Below are positions 10,320 to 20,145 of a stretch of DNA of 64,000 nt, piece by piece (the stretch's first letter is position 1; the number at the start of each line of letters is the position of its first letter). The translations under genes were made by a program, and so were the position numbers. The DNA is taken from assembly GCA_937992175.1 (NCBI GenBank), contig CALKLF010000008.1:1-64000 (forward strand), read 5' to 3'. Source of the DNA: an uncultured Fimbriimonadales bacterium. Lineage in GTDB: Bacteria > Armatimonadota > Fimbriimonadia > Fimbriimonadales > GBS-DC. The notes below the pieces were generated by a model. The model was not told where the DNA came from and did not search any database. It saw only the letters and a program-made list of their open reading frames with translations.

Positions 10320-12320
10320 GTGAACCCCATCGTTCTCGGTGTCGACACGGGCGGCACTTTCACGGATTTTGTGCTGTGGCGTGAAGGGCGACTGCGCTTG
10401 CTGAAGTTGCCCTCCACGCCTCACGCCCCTGAACAGGCGATTCTAGAGGGCGTTCGGCGGCTGCTGCCCGAACCGCCCCCACAGGGTTTCACCTTGCTGC
10501 AAGGCACGACCGTCGGCACGAACCGCATTCTGGAGCGCAAAGGCGCACGCACGGCGTTTTTAACCTCCGAGGGCTTTCGCGATTTGCTCTTTCTGGCGCG
10601 GCAGGATCGGCAACAGCTCTATTCACTGAAGCCGACGCCGCGCCCATGTTTGGCGGAGCGCGCCCTCTGCGCTGAAGTTCCCGAACGCCTCGCCTACGAC
10701 GGCACGGTGCTGCGCCCGCTGGATGTGAGCGGGCTGAATCGGCTGATTCGTCGCTGGAAACGCGAGGGCGTGGAAGCGGTTGCGGTCTGCCTGTTGTTTG
10801 CCTACGCGAACCCTGCCCACGAGCGCGCGTTGAAACGCCTGCTGGCGCCGCATTTTGCTGTGTCGCTCTCCAGCGAGGTTGCGCCGGAGTTCCGCGAGTA
10901 CGAACGCGCCAGCACCACCTTTTTGAACGCCTATCTGACCCCGCCGATGACGCGCTATCTGGAGTCGCTGCAGCGCGAGGCGCGTGGGGCGGGCGCGCTC
11001 CGTGTGCTGCTGAGCCACTCCGCTGGGGGGCTGATGGACCTCGGACGCGCCTGCGCGCATCCCGTCAGCACGATTCTGTCGGGCCCTGCGGCAGGTGTGA
11101 TGGGTGCGTGGGCGGTCGGGCGCGGCGTCGGTGCGCACCGACTGCTCACCCTCGACATCGGCGGCACTTCGACCGATATGGCGCTCATCGACCGTGAGCC
11201 GTTGCGCACGCCGCTCGGCGAGATCGAGGGTATGCCGTTGCGCTTGCCCCGCCTCGATGTGCATACGATTGGCGCGGGCGGCGGCTCCATCGCGCGATTG
11301 GACGCAGTAGGTGGCTTGCGCGTCGGACCCGAAAGCGCTGGCGCAGACCCCGGTCCCGCCGCCTATGGCAGGGGCGAGCAACCTACGCTCACCGACGCGC
11401 ACCTGACGCTGGGGCATCTGCTCCCGCAGACTTTCGGCTTCGGAAATGTCACGATAGACCCCGACCTGTCGGCAAAGGCGATTGAGCCGCTGGCGCGCGC
11501 GCTCGGTCTGTCGCTGCAGGAGGCGGCGGAGGCAATTCTGGAGCAGGCGCGGGCGAAGATGGCGCGCGGCTTGCGCCGTATCTCGGCAGGGCGCGGCGTC
11601 AGCCCCGAAAGCTGTACCCTGATTGCCTTCGGGGGCGCGGGGGGCTTACATCTGTGCGCGCTGGCGCGCATGCTCGGCATTCGCCAGTGGATTGCGCCTC
11701 CCTATCCTGGTGTGCTGTCAGCGTATGGACTGCTGTGGATGGATTGTGTGCATGAGGCGCGGCGCACTCTCCTGACACCCCTGCCCGAAACGTCCACCCG
11801 CCATCTGGAAGGGGCGTTGCTCGAACTGCGCGCTGAGTGCGAGGCGGCGATGCGGCAGATGGGCGCTCCCGTCGGCGGTTATGAGTTGCATACCTTCGCC
11901 GACCTGCGCTACGAAGGGCAGTCCTATGAACTCACCGTCCCCTTCGAGCCAGAGCGTCCCATGCAGGCGCGTCGGGCGTTCGAGCAGCTCCATCAGACGC
12001 GCTACGGATTCGCCATGCCCGACCGCCCCGTCGAGCTGGCGACCCTGCGCGTGCGCGCGGTTGCGCTGAACCCCAAGCCTGCGGGCGCATGCTGGGAGCC
12101 GCCCACGAACTATCTGTCCGACCTGCCCGCCACCACCTCGCTCTGGCTCGGCGATAAAGCGACAACTGTCCCCGTCCTCTCGCGCGAAGTGCTGCAACCC
12201 GACATGCCCATCCCTGCCCCCGCGCTGATTGTGCAGCCCGACTCGACCCTGCTCATTGAACCGGGCTGGCAGGCCTATCTGGATTCACGCACAGGCGCGT
12301 TAATCGGGCGAAGTTTATAA
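10320..12320 (+). CDS. Hydantoinase/oxoprolinase subunit A family
   Basis: VLGVDTGGTFTDFVLW; DIGGTSTDMALI; SAGADPGPAAYG. Confidence 0.92.
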   Translation: MNPIVLGVDTGGTFTDFVLWREGRLRLLKLPSTPHAPEQAILEGVRRLLPEPPPQGFTLLQGTTVGTNRILERKGARTAFLTSEGFRDLLFLARQDRQQLYSLKPTPRPCLAERALCAEVPERLAYDGTVLRPLDVSGLNRLIRRWKREGVEAVAVCLLFAYANPAHERALKRLLAPHFAVSLSSEVAPEFREYERASTTFLNAYLTPPMTRYLESLQREARGAGALRVLLSHSAGGLMDLGRACAHPVSTILSGPAAGVMGAWAVGRGVGAHRLLTLDIGGTSTDMALIDREPLRTPLGEIEGMPLRLPRLDVHTIGAGGGSIARLDAVGGLRVGPESAGADPGPAAYGRGEQPTLTDAHLTLGHLLPQTFGFGNVTIDPDLSAKAIEPLARALGLSLQEAAEAILEQARAKMARGLRRISAGRGVSPESCTLIAFGGAGGLHLCALARMLGIRQWIAPPYPGVLSAYGLLWMDCVHEARRTLLTPLPETSTRHLEGALLELRAECEAAMRQMGAPVGGYELHTFADLRYEGQSYELTVPFEPERPMQARRAFEQLHQTRYGFAMPDRPVELATLRVRAVALNPKPAGACWEPPTNYLSDLPATTSLWLGDKATTVPVLSREVLQPDMPIPAPALIVQPDSTLLIEPGWQAYLDSRTGALIGRSL

Positions 12321-12358
12321 CAGGAACAGTTTTTACCTGCGCGAATACTTGACATGCC

Positions 12359-13375
12359 GTGCAGGAGCCTAAAGAGGTTCGAGTAGATTACGACAGCCCG
12401 TGGAAGGAGTTCATTACGGTCTTCTTCCGCTGGCTGATTAAGCTGGTGCTGCCAGAGCTACACGAGCTTATCAACTGGTCGCGTAAGCCGCAGTTTCTGG
12501 ACAACGAGCTGCGTAAGCTTTCGCCGCAGAGTGAGACGGGTCGTCTCTACACCGATCGTCTGGTCAAGGTCTGGCTCAAAAACGGCGAGACGCGCGCGAT
12601 TCTGGTGCATGTCGAGGCGCAGAATCAACCGATAGCTAACCTGCCTGAGCGCATTTACACTTACCACGCCCGAATCTGGCTGGAACTGCGCCTGGACATC
12701 GTGAGCATCGTGATTCTCGGAGACAAAAACCCGAACTGGCGTCCCAACCGCTACCTTCGCGAACTGCCCGGCACGCGACTCGACTTCCAGTTTCACACGG
12801 TGAAGCTGCTCGCGATGGATGAGAACTTCTTGCTGCGCGAGGCTCAAAAGCGGAACCCTGCAGCGCTGATGCTTTTGGCGTTTCGCCGCACGATGGAGAC
12901 GGAAAACGATATGGAAATGCGCTTTGAGGCGCGCAAACAACTCATCGCGCTGATAGTGGAGTATAGGTATAATAAAGAACATCGGGCGCATATTCTGCGT
13001 CTGCTGGAGTGGGTGATGACATTGCCAGAGACACTGGAGCAGCAGGTTGAGGAATTTGTGGAGCAATACAAGCGCGAGCGGAAGACAACCTTTGTCTCTC
13101 GTTTCGAGCGGCGCATGATAGAGCAGGGGCTTCAACAGGGGCTTCAACAGGGGCTTCAACAAGGGTTAGAACAGGGAATCGAGAGTTCTATCATGCGCGT
13201 CCTGCTCCATCGTTTCGGAGAGGAAGCAAAAACACTGAAGCAGGCCGTCGCCGCAATTGAGTCGATAGTGATTCTGGAGCAGTTGCTTGATGCCGCGCTC
13301 GACGCGCCTACTCTGAAGGCATTTGCTGAAACGCTTGAGCGCTATCGTGCGGCAGATGGCGAGTCGCGCGAATGA
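12359..13375 (+). CDS. Rpn-family recombination-promoting nuclease / putative transposase-like protein
   Basis: DYDSPWKEFITVFF..., QxQG-rich C-terminal repeat; paralog at 44921..45943. Confidence 0.75.
   Translation: MQEPKEVRVDYDSPWKEFITVFFRWLIKLVLPELHELINWSRKPQFLDNELRKLSPQSETGRLYTDRLVKVWLKNGETRAILVHVEAQNQPIANLPERIYTYHARIWLELRLDIVSIVILGDKNPNWRPNRYLRELPGTRLDFQFHTVKLLAMDENFLLREAQKRNPAALMLLAFRRTMETENDMEMRFEARKQLIALIVEYRYNKEHRAHILRLLEWVMTLPETLEQQVEEFVEQYKRERKTTFVSRFERRMIEQGLQQGLQQGLQQGLEQGIESSIMRVLLHRFGEEAKTLKQAVAAIESIVILEQLLDAALDAPTLKAFAETLERYRAADGESRE
13124..13171 (+). repeat. 12-bp in-frame tandem repeat (CAGGGGCTTCAA, 3 exact + 1 degenerate copies)
   Basis: Direct reading; encodes (QGLQ)n. 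Confidence 0.95.
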
Positions 13376-15789
13376 CCCTTGCAGAGGTTTTACTGTTGAC
13401 CGGGGGCGTGCTGGCGTACCAGGCGCTTTCTTACGCTGTTCCTGAGTCGCTTCGTACCGCTCTCTCGGCAGGCGCAGGCGTACTGGTTCCCCTGCAGAAT
13501 CGCCTCGCGCTGGGGCTGGTGTTGCGAATCCGTGAGGAAGATAATCCCGAAGCGCTGGGCTATTCCCTCAGACCGATTGAGGCCGTGCTGAGCCAGCCCC
13601 TGCTGGACGAGTTACTCCTGAACCTGATGCGCCTGATGGAGCGCGCGCTGCTTTGCTCGTCAGCGGAGGCGGCGCAAACAGTGTTGCCTGCGGGCGTCCG
13701 CTATCGTCTGCGCGCCGTGATTGAGTTGGTGGAGCCGTTGCCGTCGCTGCGTTCGCCCGCGCAGCGGATGACGGCGGAGGCAATTCAACGGCACGGGGGG
13801 CGCGTCAGCCTCGCCGTTCTCAAGCGGGAACTTGCCGCCGCCATCTGGCAGCCAGGGCTGCGCGGGCTGCGCGAGAAGAGGCGTGTGCGCACGAGTTATG
13901 AGCTGGAGCCGCCCCCCTCTCCTGCTCGCCCTGCGGCGTTCATCGAGCTGACGGCGACGCCCGACGCGCTGGACGCCTTCTTTGCGAGCGAAGCAGCGCG
14001 CGCGCCCGCTCAAGCTGCGCTGCTGATGCACCTGTTGGAGCATCCTGAAGGCAGATTGCCGCGCGCTGCGCTGCTGCAAGGGACAGGCATTAGCCAGCAG
14101 TCGCTGCGCGCGCTGGAATCGCGCGGACTGGTGCGCACAGCGCGTGCGGATGAAGAGCCTGTCGTTGTGCCCAGCCCGCCCCCCACGCTCACGCCTGCCC
14201 AGCAGCGCGCCGTCGACGCCCTCAACGATGTTCTGAGAGCGGGCAGGCATGCAGTGTTCCTGCTCTACGGCGTTACGGGTAGTGGGAAGACGGAGGTCTA
14301 CTTGCGCGCCGCCGCCGAATGTCTGCGTGTAGGACGCGGCGTGCTGATTCTCGTGCCCGAAATCGCGCTCACTGCGCAGGTCAGTCAGGCGTTTCGCGAG
14401 CGGTTCGGCGCGAGCGTTGCCGTGTGGCATAGCCTGCTCAGCCCCGCAGAACGCTACACGCAGTGGCTGCGCATCCAGCGCGGGGACACCCCCATCGTGG
14501 TCGGCGCGCGGTCGGCTCTCTTCGCCCCGATGCCGACTCTCGGACTGATTATCGTGGACGAAGAACATGAGACCTCCTACAAGCAAGCGCATGCGCCCGC
14601 CTACCATGCCCGCACGCTCGCAGAGGCGCGCGCTCACGACGCCAACGCCGTGTTGCTGCTCGGCTCCGCCACGCCCGCGCTGGAGACCTTCCATCGCGCC
14701 GAGCAGGGACTGCTCCAGCGGCTGGATTTGCCAGAGCGCGTCGGCGGAGCGCGACTGCCCGAAACCCAGCTCATCGACCTGCGCGGCAAGCGGTTCCAGC
14801 CCATCAGTTCTGAACTGCTCGACGCGCTCAAAGGGACCCTCGCGCGCGGGGAGCAGGCGATTCTGTTCCTGAACCGCCGTGGGTTCGCGCCGATGTTGCT
14901 CTGTCGGGAGTGCGGGTATACGCCAATGTGCCCAAACTGCTCGGTGGCGCTGGTGTATCACCGCGGCGCGACACCGTTTATGCTCTGCCATCACTGTGGG
15001 CATCGGCAGACGCCGCCGAGAGTCTGCCCGCAGTGTGGTGGACTGGAAATCCATCCCTTCGGCGTGGGAGCGCAGCGCGTGGAAGCAACGCTGCAGCAAC
15101 TCTTGCCCGATGTACGCACCGCGCGCCTCGATCGAGATGCCTTCCAGCGGCGGGGGCAATATTTGCAGATTCTGGCCGATTTCCGCGCGGGGAATTTGCA
15201 GGTGCTGGTCGGTACGCAGATGGCGGCGCGGGGGCTGGATTTTCCGCATGTGACCCTCGTCGGGGTGATTAGCGCGGACATGGGGCTTTATCTGCCCGAT
15301 TTTCGCGCCAGCGAGCGAGTGTTTCAACTGCTCATGCAGGTCATCGGGCGGGCGGGCAGGCGCGAGAAGCCTGGACGCGCCCTGATTCAGACCTACAACC
15401 CCGACCATCCCGCTGTGCAGCATGCCATGAACCAGGATTATGACGCCTTTTATCGGCAGGAGCTGGAGCTACGCCGCGAGGTGGGATATCCGCCGTTTGT
15501 GCGGTTGGTGAACCTGCTGAGTGTGGACGCCAGCGCGCCTGCCGCCGAACGCCCCTTGAAGCTGCTTGCCGAGACGCTCGAGCCACAGATTGGCGATGCG
15601 CTTCTGCAGATGCTTGGTCCCGCCCCGGCACCGCTGGAACGGTTGGAGAATCGCTATCGATATCATCTGCTGTTGAAATTCGCGCCTGACGCCGAACCTG
15701 CCGAGATTCTCGCGCCTGCGCTGGAGCGGCTCGCGCCTGCCGACCGCGCCCGCGTGAAGGTGGATATCGACCCGATGCAGCTGTTGTAA
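13372..15789 (+). CDS. priA: Primosomal protein N' (replication restart helicase)
   Basis: LLYGVTGSGKTEVYLRAA, DEEHETSYKQ, Zn CxxC set (CRECGYTPMCPNCSVAL...CHHCGH...CPQCGG). Confidence 0.96.
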   Translation: MTLAEVLLLTGGVLAYQALSYAVPESLRTALSAGAGVLVPLQNRLALGLVLRIREEDNPEALGYSLRPIEAVLSQPLLDELLLNLMRLMERALLCSSAEAAQTVLPAGVRYRLRAVIELVEPLPSLRSPAQRMTAEAIQRHGGRVSLAVLKRELAAAIWQPGLRGLREKRRVRTSYELEPPPSPARPAAFIELTATPDALDAFFASEAARAPAQAALLMHLLEHPEGRLPRAALLQGTGISQQSLRALESRGLVRTARADEEPVVVPSPPPTLTPAQQRAVDALNDVLRAGRHAVFLLYGVTGSGKTEVYLRAAAECLRVGRGVLILVPEIALTAQVSQAFRERFGASVAVWHSLLSPAERYTQWLRIQRGDTPIVVGARSALFAPMPTLGLIIVDEEHETSYKQAHAPAYHARTLAEARAHDANAVLLLGSATPALETFHRAEQGLLQRLDLPERVGGARLPETQLIDLRGKRFQPISSELLDALKGTLARGEQAILFLNRRGFAPMLLCRECGYTPMCPNCSVALVYHRGATPFMLCHHCGHRQTPPRVCPQCGGLEIHPFGVGAQRVEATLQQLLPDVRTARLDRDAFQRRGQYLQILADFRAGNLQVLVGTQMAARGLDFPHVTLVGVISADMGLYLPDFRASERVFQLLMQVIGRAGRREKPGRALIQTYNPDHPAVQHAMNQDYDAFYRQELELRREVGYPPFVRLVNLLSVDASAPAAERPLKLLAETLEPQIGDALLQMLGPAPAPLERLENRYRYHLLLKFAPDAEPAEILAPALERLAPADRARVKVDIDPMQLL

Positions 15790-15804
15790 TTGGGCTACGC
15801 GCTG

Positions 15805-16989
15805 CTACTTACCCCAGTGCAGGATGGTCTGCAATACGCCCTCGCCGCAGAGGTAGAAGTTGCGCAGGATCAGTCGCTCCTGCGGGGTGTGGATACGGTC
15901 GGCGCCTGTGGGGAACACGAGGCACCGAATCCCCTTCAACGCGAAGGCGTTCGCGTCGGAGCCGCCTCCTGTGCGCTCCAGCCGAGGCTCGATTCCGACC
16001 GTTTTCAGCCCCGCTATCGCCGCCCGCACGATGGGCGCGTCGGGCGCGAGGCGAATCGCCTCAAAAGTCTGGCTGAAGTTGACCTCTACTTTGCCTTCGC
16101 TCTCCTGCGCTACCTGCTCACAGACGGCTTTCCACCGCTGGGTGAGGGCTTTCACGCGTTCAGAATCGAAACTGCGGAACTCACCCACCAGCTTCACGCG
16201 GTCGGGCACGACATTCATCGCCTGTCCACCCTCGATGATGCCGATGTTTGCGGTGGTCTCCTCGTCGAGCCTGCCCCACTGCATTTGGGCGATGGCTTTC
16301 GCCGCCATCGCGATGGCGTTCCTGCCCTTCTCAGGCTCCGCGCCCGCATGCGCCGCCTTGCCATGAAACACCACCTCGAACTTCCAATGCGTGGGCGACT
16401 GCACAAACAGTGCGCTGGGGTCTTCCCGCCCGTCCACCACCAGTCCTGTTCGGGCTTTGAGCAGGCTCGTGTCGAACGCCTTCGCGCCCAGCAGACCCTT
16501 CTCCTCGCGAATGGTGAACACCACCTCCAGCGGCGGATGGGGCAGGTTGCGCTCCTTGAGCGTGCGAATCACCTCCAGAATAATCGCCACGCCCGCTTTG
16601 TTGTCCGCGCCCAGAATTGTGCTGCCGTCCGTGCGGATTTCGTTCTCGTCGCGGACAATCTGGATGTTCTGAGTGGAGTAGACGGTATCCACATGGGCGT
16701 TGAGCAGCAGTGGCGGCGCGTTTACCGTGCCTTTGAATCGCGCGAATACATTCCCGCCTGAGCCGCCGATTTGCTTGCTCGCCTCGTCGATGATGACGGT
16801 CTCCGCACCGAGTTCGCGCAGCTGCTTCGCCACGAACTCACATATCACCGCCTCGTTCTCGGAGCCGCTCTCGATACGCGCCATTTCGATAAACAGCGCG
16901 GTCATCCGCCCGTAGTTGAGTAAGGGCTGATAATCGTTCGCCCACGCAAGGCACCAGAGCAACCCGACCAGCAGACTCAGGCGTTTCAT
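15805..16989 (-). CDS. M20-family metallopeptidase (peptidase T-like), secreted
   Basis: LLLNAHVDTVYS, GADNKAGVAIILEVI, TIREEKGLLGAKAFD; signal peptide start MKRLSLL. Confidence 0.88.
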   Translation of the reverse strand: MKRLSLLVGLLWCLAWANDYQPLLNYGRMTALFIEMARIESGSENEAVICEFVAKQLRELGAETVIIDEASKQIGGSGGNVFARFKGTVNAPPLLLNAHVDTVYSTQNIQIVRDENEIRTDGSTILGADNKAGVAIILEVIRTLKERNLPHPPLEVVFTIREEKGLLGAKAFDTSLLKARTGLVVDGREDPSALFVQSPTHWKFEVVFHGKAAHAGAEPEKGRNAIAMAAKAIAQMQWGRLDEETTANIGIIEGGQAMNVVPDRVKLVGEFRSFDSERVKALTQRWKAVCEQVAQESEGKVEVNFSQTFEAIRLAPDAPIVRAAIAGLKTVGIEPRLERTGGGSDANAFALKGIRCLVFPTGADRIHTPQERLILRNFYLCGEGVLQTILHWGK

Positions 16990-17056
16990 AGCGCGCCAAT
17001 TATACCGAGCGGAGAGAACGGCAGGAATCGGGCATGTCCTATCGAATCGCGCTGTT

Positions 17057-18049
17057 ATGCACCTGATTATTCGGTGTTCGGCGCCAGGGCGCGCGGGGCT
17101 GATTGGCAACCCCAGCGACATGTATGGGGGCACGGTGATTTCCTGCGCTGTACCGCTGCGGGCGCGTTGCACGCTGGAGCCAGCGGCGCGCCTCACTTTC
17201 CAGTCGCGTGAGCGGCTGCTTGCGCCCGAGACGCTGGAGTTGCAGTCCGATGAGTTCGATGTCTGTTGTGTCGCGCTGCAGGGGCTGGGCTTCACGGTGG
17301 AGAGCGCGCCGTTCATGGTGCGCATTGAGACCGACATCCCCGCGCAGTCGGGGCTGGCAGGGTCGTCTGCGCTGTTGACAGCGATTACGGCGTGCTTGCT
17401 AAGCTATCGGAAAGAGGAATGGGGGACGCGCCACCAGATCGCGGAGCGCGTGCGCCGAATCGAGGCGCAACTGCTGCAGGTCGCCTGTGGGTATCAGGAT
17501 TTCTATATGGCGGCGTTTGGGGGGCTGAACCTGATGGACTTTCGCGACAAGGAGCTGCTGGGCAAAGATCCCACCGAGCCGCTGGCGTGCGTCGAGCCGT
17601 TGCAGGGCTATCTGCAGGGCGTCGCGCTCCCGCTCTGGCTGGCGACGACAGGGGGCAAGCGGTTTTCAGGGGCAGTGCATGCGAATCTGCGCGCCCGCTG
17701 GGAATCGGGCGAGGCAGCGGTCGTAGAAGGCATGGCGCGCCTCGGCAGGCTCGCCCGCGAGGCGAAAACCGCGCTGCTCACGCGCGATTGGAAACAGCTC
17801 GCCTACCTGATGAACGAAAACTACGCAATTATTCGGGAGCTGGGATGCAGCGGCGAGACACTCGACCAGCTCGTACAGGTCGCGCTGGAGAACGGCGCGC
17901 TGGGCGCGAAGCTCGCAGGCGCGGGCGGCGCGGGGGGAACGATTATCTTCCTCACGCTCCACCCCGAACGCACGCTGCCCGCGCTGCGCGAGGTCGCCGA
18001 GAGAATCATCCCCCTCGCGCCCAACGCGCCGGGGGTGAGTATGGGATAG
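17057..18049 (+). CDS. GHMP kinase (glucuronokinase-like)
   Basis: APGRAGLIGNPSDMYGGTVISCAV; QSGLAGSSALLTA; KLAGAGGAGG. Confidence 0.8.
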   Translation: MHLIIRCSAPGRAGLIGNPSDMYGGTVISCAVPLRARCTLEPAARLTFQSRERLLAPETLELQSDEFDVCCVALQGLGFTVESAPFMVRIETDIPAQSGLAGSSALLTAITACLLSYRKEEWGTRHQIAERVRRIEAQLLQVACGYQDFYMAAFGGLNLMDFRDKELLGKDPTEPLACVEPLQGYLQGVALPLWLATTGGKRFSGAVHANLRARWESGEAAVVEGMARLGRLAREAKTALLTRDWKQLAYLMNENYAIIRELGCSGETLDQLVQVALENGALGAKLAGAGGAGGTIIFLTLHPERTLPALREVAERIIPLAPNAPGVSMG

Positions 18050-18110
18050 ACGGAACGCTTTCTCCTGTGTTCGTCGTCTCCCGCCGCCTCCCGCCTGCCT
18101 TTCCAGCGGC

Positions 18111-18300
18111 ATGGAGCTAGCGGGTCCTGAGCAGTGTAGCGCGGCACCGCGCCGACGGCTTCAACGCCCTGCCCACCTTCCGATTTGGGATAGGCGGACT
18201 CAGGCACGCCGCTCTGGTTCACGCCCCCGCCGCTGTCGCCGAAGGTGAACCAGATCGCTACCGCCACGGCAATCACCAGTCCAATCGCCACCGGTTTCGA
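18111..18300 (-). pseudogene. Degenerate paralog of the small TM protein at 31131..31337
   Basis: IEVSKPVAIGLVIAVAVAIWFTFGDS aligns with AEVPSWLAVALIVLAIALVGGWLFYS; expected ATG is one base out of frame. Confidence 0.5.
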
Positions 18301-18324
18301 GACTTCTATTGCGCATCACCGCCC

Positions 18325-18720
18325 TTAGTCGTCGAGATCCCACAGGTACTGTTCGGGATCCAGCACAAAGCCGCTGCACTGCGGGCGCGCGTCGCAGCCC
18401 TGCGTGAGCTGGGAGGGGCGATAGGATTTTACATGTCCATCCACGAAGGCAACAGTCGTCCGCTCATGCCGATGGAAGTGCCACGCGCCGCCGAACTCTA
18501 TCCATGTGTACCAGCCCGTAGCGGTCTGCAGACGCCAGCAAGCGGAGCGCGCGCCCGCGCCGCACGAGTTGCCTTGATAGTCGTACCAGCCGTTTGCGCG
18601 ACCGCTATCGCATTCGCTGCGCACAATGGTAAAAGTGTCCACGGTGGCGCGTTTGTTGTACCACCGGTTCGTATGCGCGTTGCGCATAATCGGGGAGAGG
18701 TAGACATAGTGCTTCGCCAC
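18325..18720 (-). pseudogene. 5'-truncated DUF1559-type pseudopilin (H-X9-DG C-terminus only)
   Basis: HRHERTTVAFVDGHVKSYR present; [19 protein letters not shown] absent; in-frame stop just upstream. Confidence 0.7.
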
Positions 18721-18827
18721 TCGTGATTATTTTGATGTTCCGCCCCCCTCCTGCAGGTCTGATAAGAGGACACGGTTCTGCCTCCACTGCGAACTTAGGA
18801 GGCGCATTTTCCCCCGCACTTTCTGAA

Positions 18828-18933
18828 CCTCACTCCCCACCCCCCTCCCCGTAAACGGAGAGGGGGAGCAGGCAGCGCGTAGCGCGCATTCCCCCATCTC
18901 CGCACGCGGAGAGGGGGGGCAAGGGGGGTGAGG
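18828..18933. repeat. Family A palindromic repeat (double hairpin)
   Basis: CCTCACTCCCC...CCCCTCCCCGTAAACGGAGAGGGGG ... CTCCGCACGCGGAGAGGGGGGGC..GGGGGGTGAGG. Confidence 0.85.
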
Positions 18934-19049
18934 TCGGAAAAAGCGGAGGCATGGGCGGTAGATTGTCCTCAGGTGGTGTACCCTTATCAGCTCGTGTAGG
19001 TTCTCCCTGCTTTGCGAGGGGAACCGATGTGCGCTTTCCCCTAAACCTC

Positions 19050-19079
19050 TTGACAATCCGCGGGTCGGTATGGTATAAT
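19050..19079 (+). promoter_or_regulatory. Sigma70-like promoter of tRNA-Val (TTGACA-18 bp-TATAAT)
   Basis: Consensus -35/-10, 20 nt before the tRNA. Confidence 0.8.
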
Positions 19080-19098
19080 ATGCCCTGCCTGAGCCATC

Positions 19099-19171
19099 GG
19101 GCGAATAGCTCAGCTGGGAGAGCGCTTCCCTTACAAGGAAGAGGTCGCAGGTTCGAGTCCTGCTTCGCCCA
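19099..19171 (+). tRNA. tRNA-Val (anticodon TAC)
   Basis: GGGCGAA/TTCGCCC acceptor stem, loop CTTACAA, GGTTCGAGTCC T-arm. Confidence 0.95.
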
Positions 19172-20101
19172 CTGAACTCAAAATCGCCCCATCCTCTAAG
19201 ACCACTTCCCTGCGCTTCTTGGGAACGCCTTGTAGAGAACTACCTGCTCTACCGTCAAGCCACAAAAAGCCCTAAAACCGCCGAAAAATCGCGCCATCTG
19301 CTCCGCGCCTTCCTTGAGTGGAACCCCCCTGCGCCACAACAATTTCGGCGAGAGGATTGGCTCAAATTCGTGGCGAGCCTGCGTGAATCCAACTACGCTG
19401 AATGGACAGTCCACTCGGTTGCTCGCGAGGTTCGGCTACTCCCCAAGTGGCTGGAGCAAGAGGGCTTGCTCGGCTCCATCGTTCGGCAAGGCGACTTGCC
19501 CAAACCCCCCGCCCCAAACCCCAAACCGCTCGCGCCTGCCGAACTGCAAACTCTCCTGCTCGCCGCAGGCTCCAGCGAGGGATGGCTCGCACGGCGTGAT
19601 GTGGCGATTGTAGCCACTCTCGCGGATTCAGGGCTACGGCGCGGCGAACTGCTCCAGATGACGACAGAGCAGGGGTTGGTGGGTTCAGGCGTCGTGAAGC
19701 AAAAAGGAGGCTCCTTGCATCGGTTCACACTCGCGCCTGAAACCTGCTTGCTCGTTCGCGAGTACCTGCGAGCCATCGAGAAGGCAGGGTTCCCGCTGGA
19801 GCCGAACGCCCCGCTATGGCGAGCGCAGGATGGTAGACCCTTGACGCCGAATGGGCTAAGGCAAATCTTTCGCAGGTTCAGCAAGAGGCTCGGACAGCGC
19901 GTCTACCCCCATCAACTTCGAGCAACCGCTGCAACCCTGCGGTTAGCGCAAGGTGTGCCAACAGAGATTGTACGGCAAGGTTTGGGGCATAGGGACGCGA
20001 GAAGCATAGCCTACTACGCTCGCGTCGCCGAAACTGACGCCGACAGGCTCCTGAGGGAATCAAACCCGCTTCGGCTCATCAGCAGGAAACCGCGCGAGTA
20101 A
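19172..20101 (+). CDS. Tyrosine recombinase/integrase (phage-type)
   Basis: SAM-like core-binding region from ~19230; LRRGELLQM, HQLRATAATLRLAQG, LGHRDARSIAYYARV. ORF track begins at GTG 19370, but the frame is open back into the tRNA; start uncertain. Confidence 0.85.
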   Translation: MNSKSPHPLRPLPCASWERLVENYLLYRQATKSPKTAEKSRHLLRAFLEWNPPAPQQFRREDWLKFVASLRESNYAEWTVHSVAREVRLLPKWLEQEGLLGSIVRQGDLPKPPAPNPKPLAPAELQTLLLAAGSSEGWLARRDVAIVATLADSGLRRGELLQMTTEQGLVGSGVVKQKGGSLHRFTLAPETCLLVREYLRAIEKAGFPLEPNAPLWRAQDGRPLTPNGLRQIFRRFSKRLGQRVYPHQLRATAATLRLAQGVPTEIVRQGLGHRDARSIAYYARVAETDADRLLRESNPLRLISRKPRE

Positions 20102-20145
20102 GCCGAATAGAACCGTAGCCTGCTCTCTCGCGTTCGTGCCCCTCT

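Noticed and set aside
18325-18720. Intact secreted protein call for 18325..18720
   Set aside because: No prepilin signal, in-frame stop just upstream, and H-X9-DG ending shows it is a C-terminal fragment of a DUF1559 protein.
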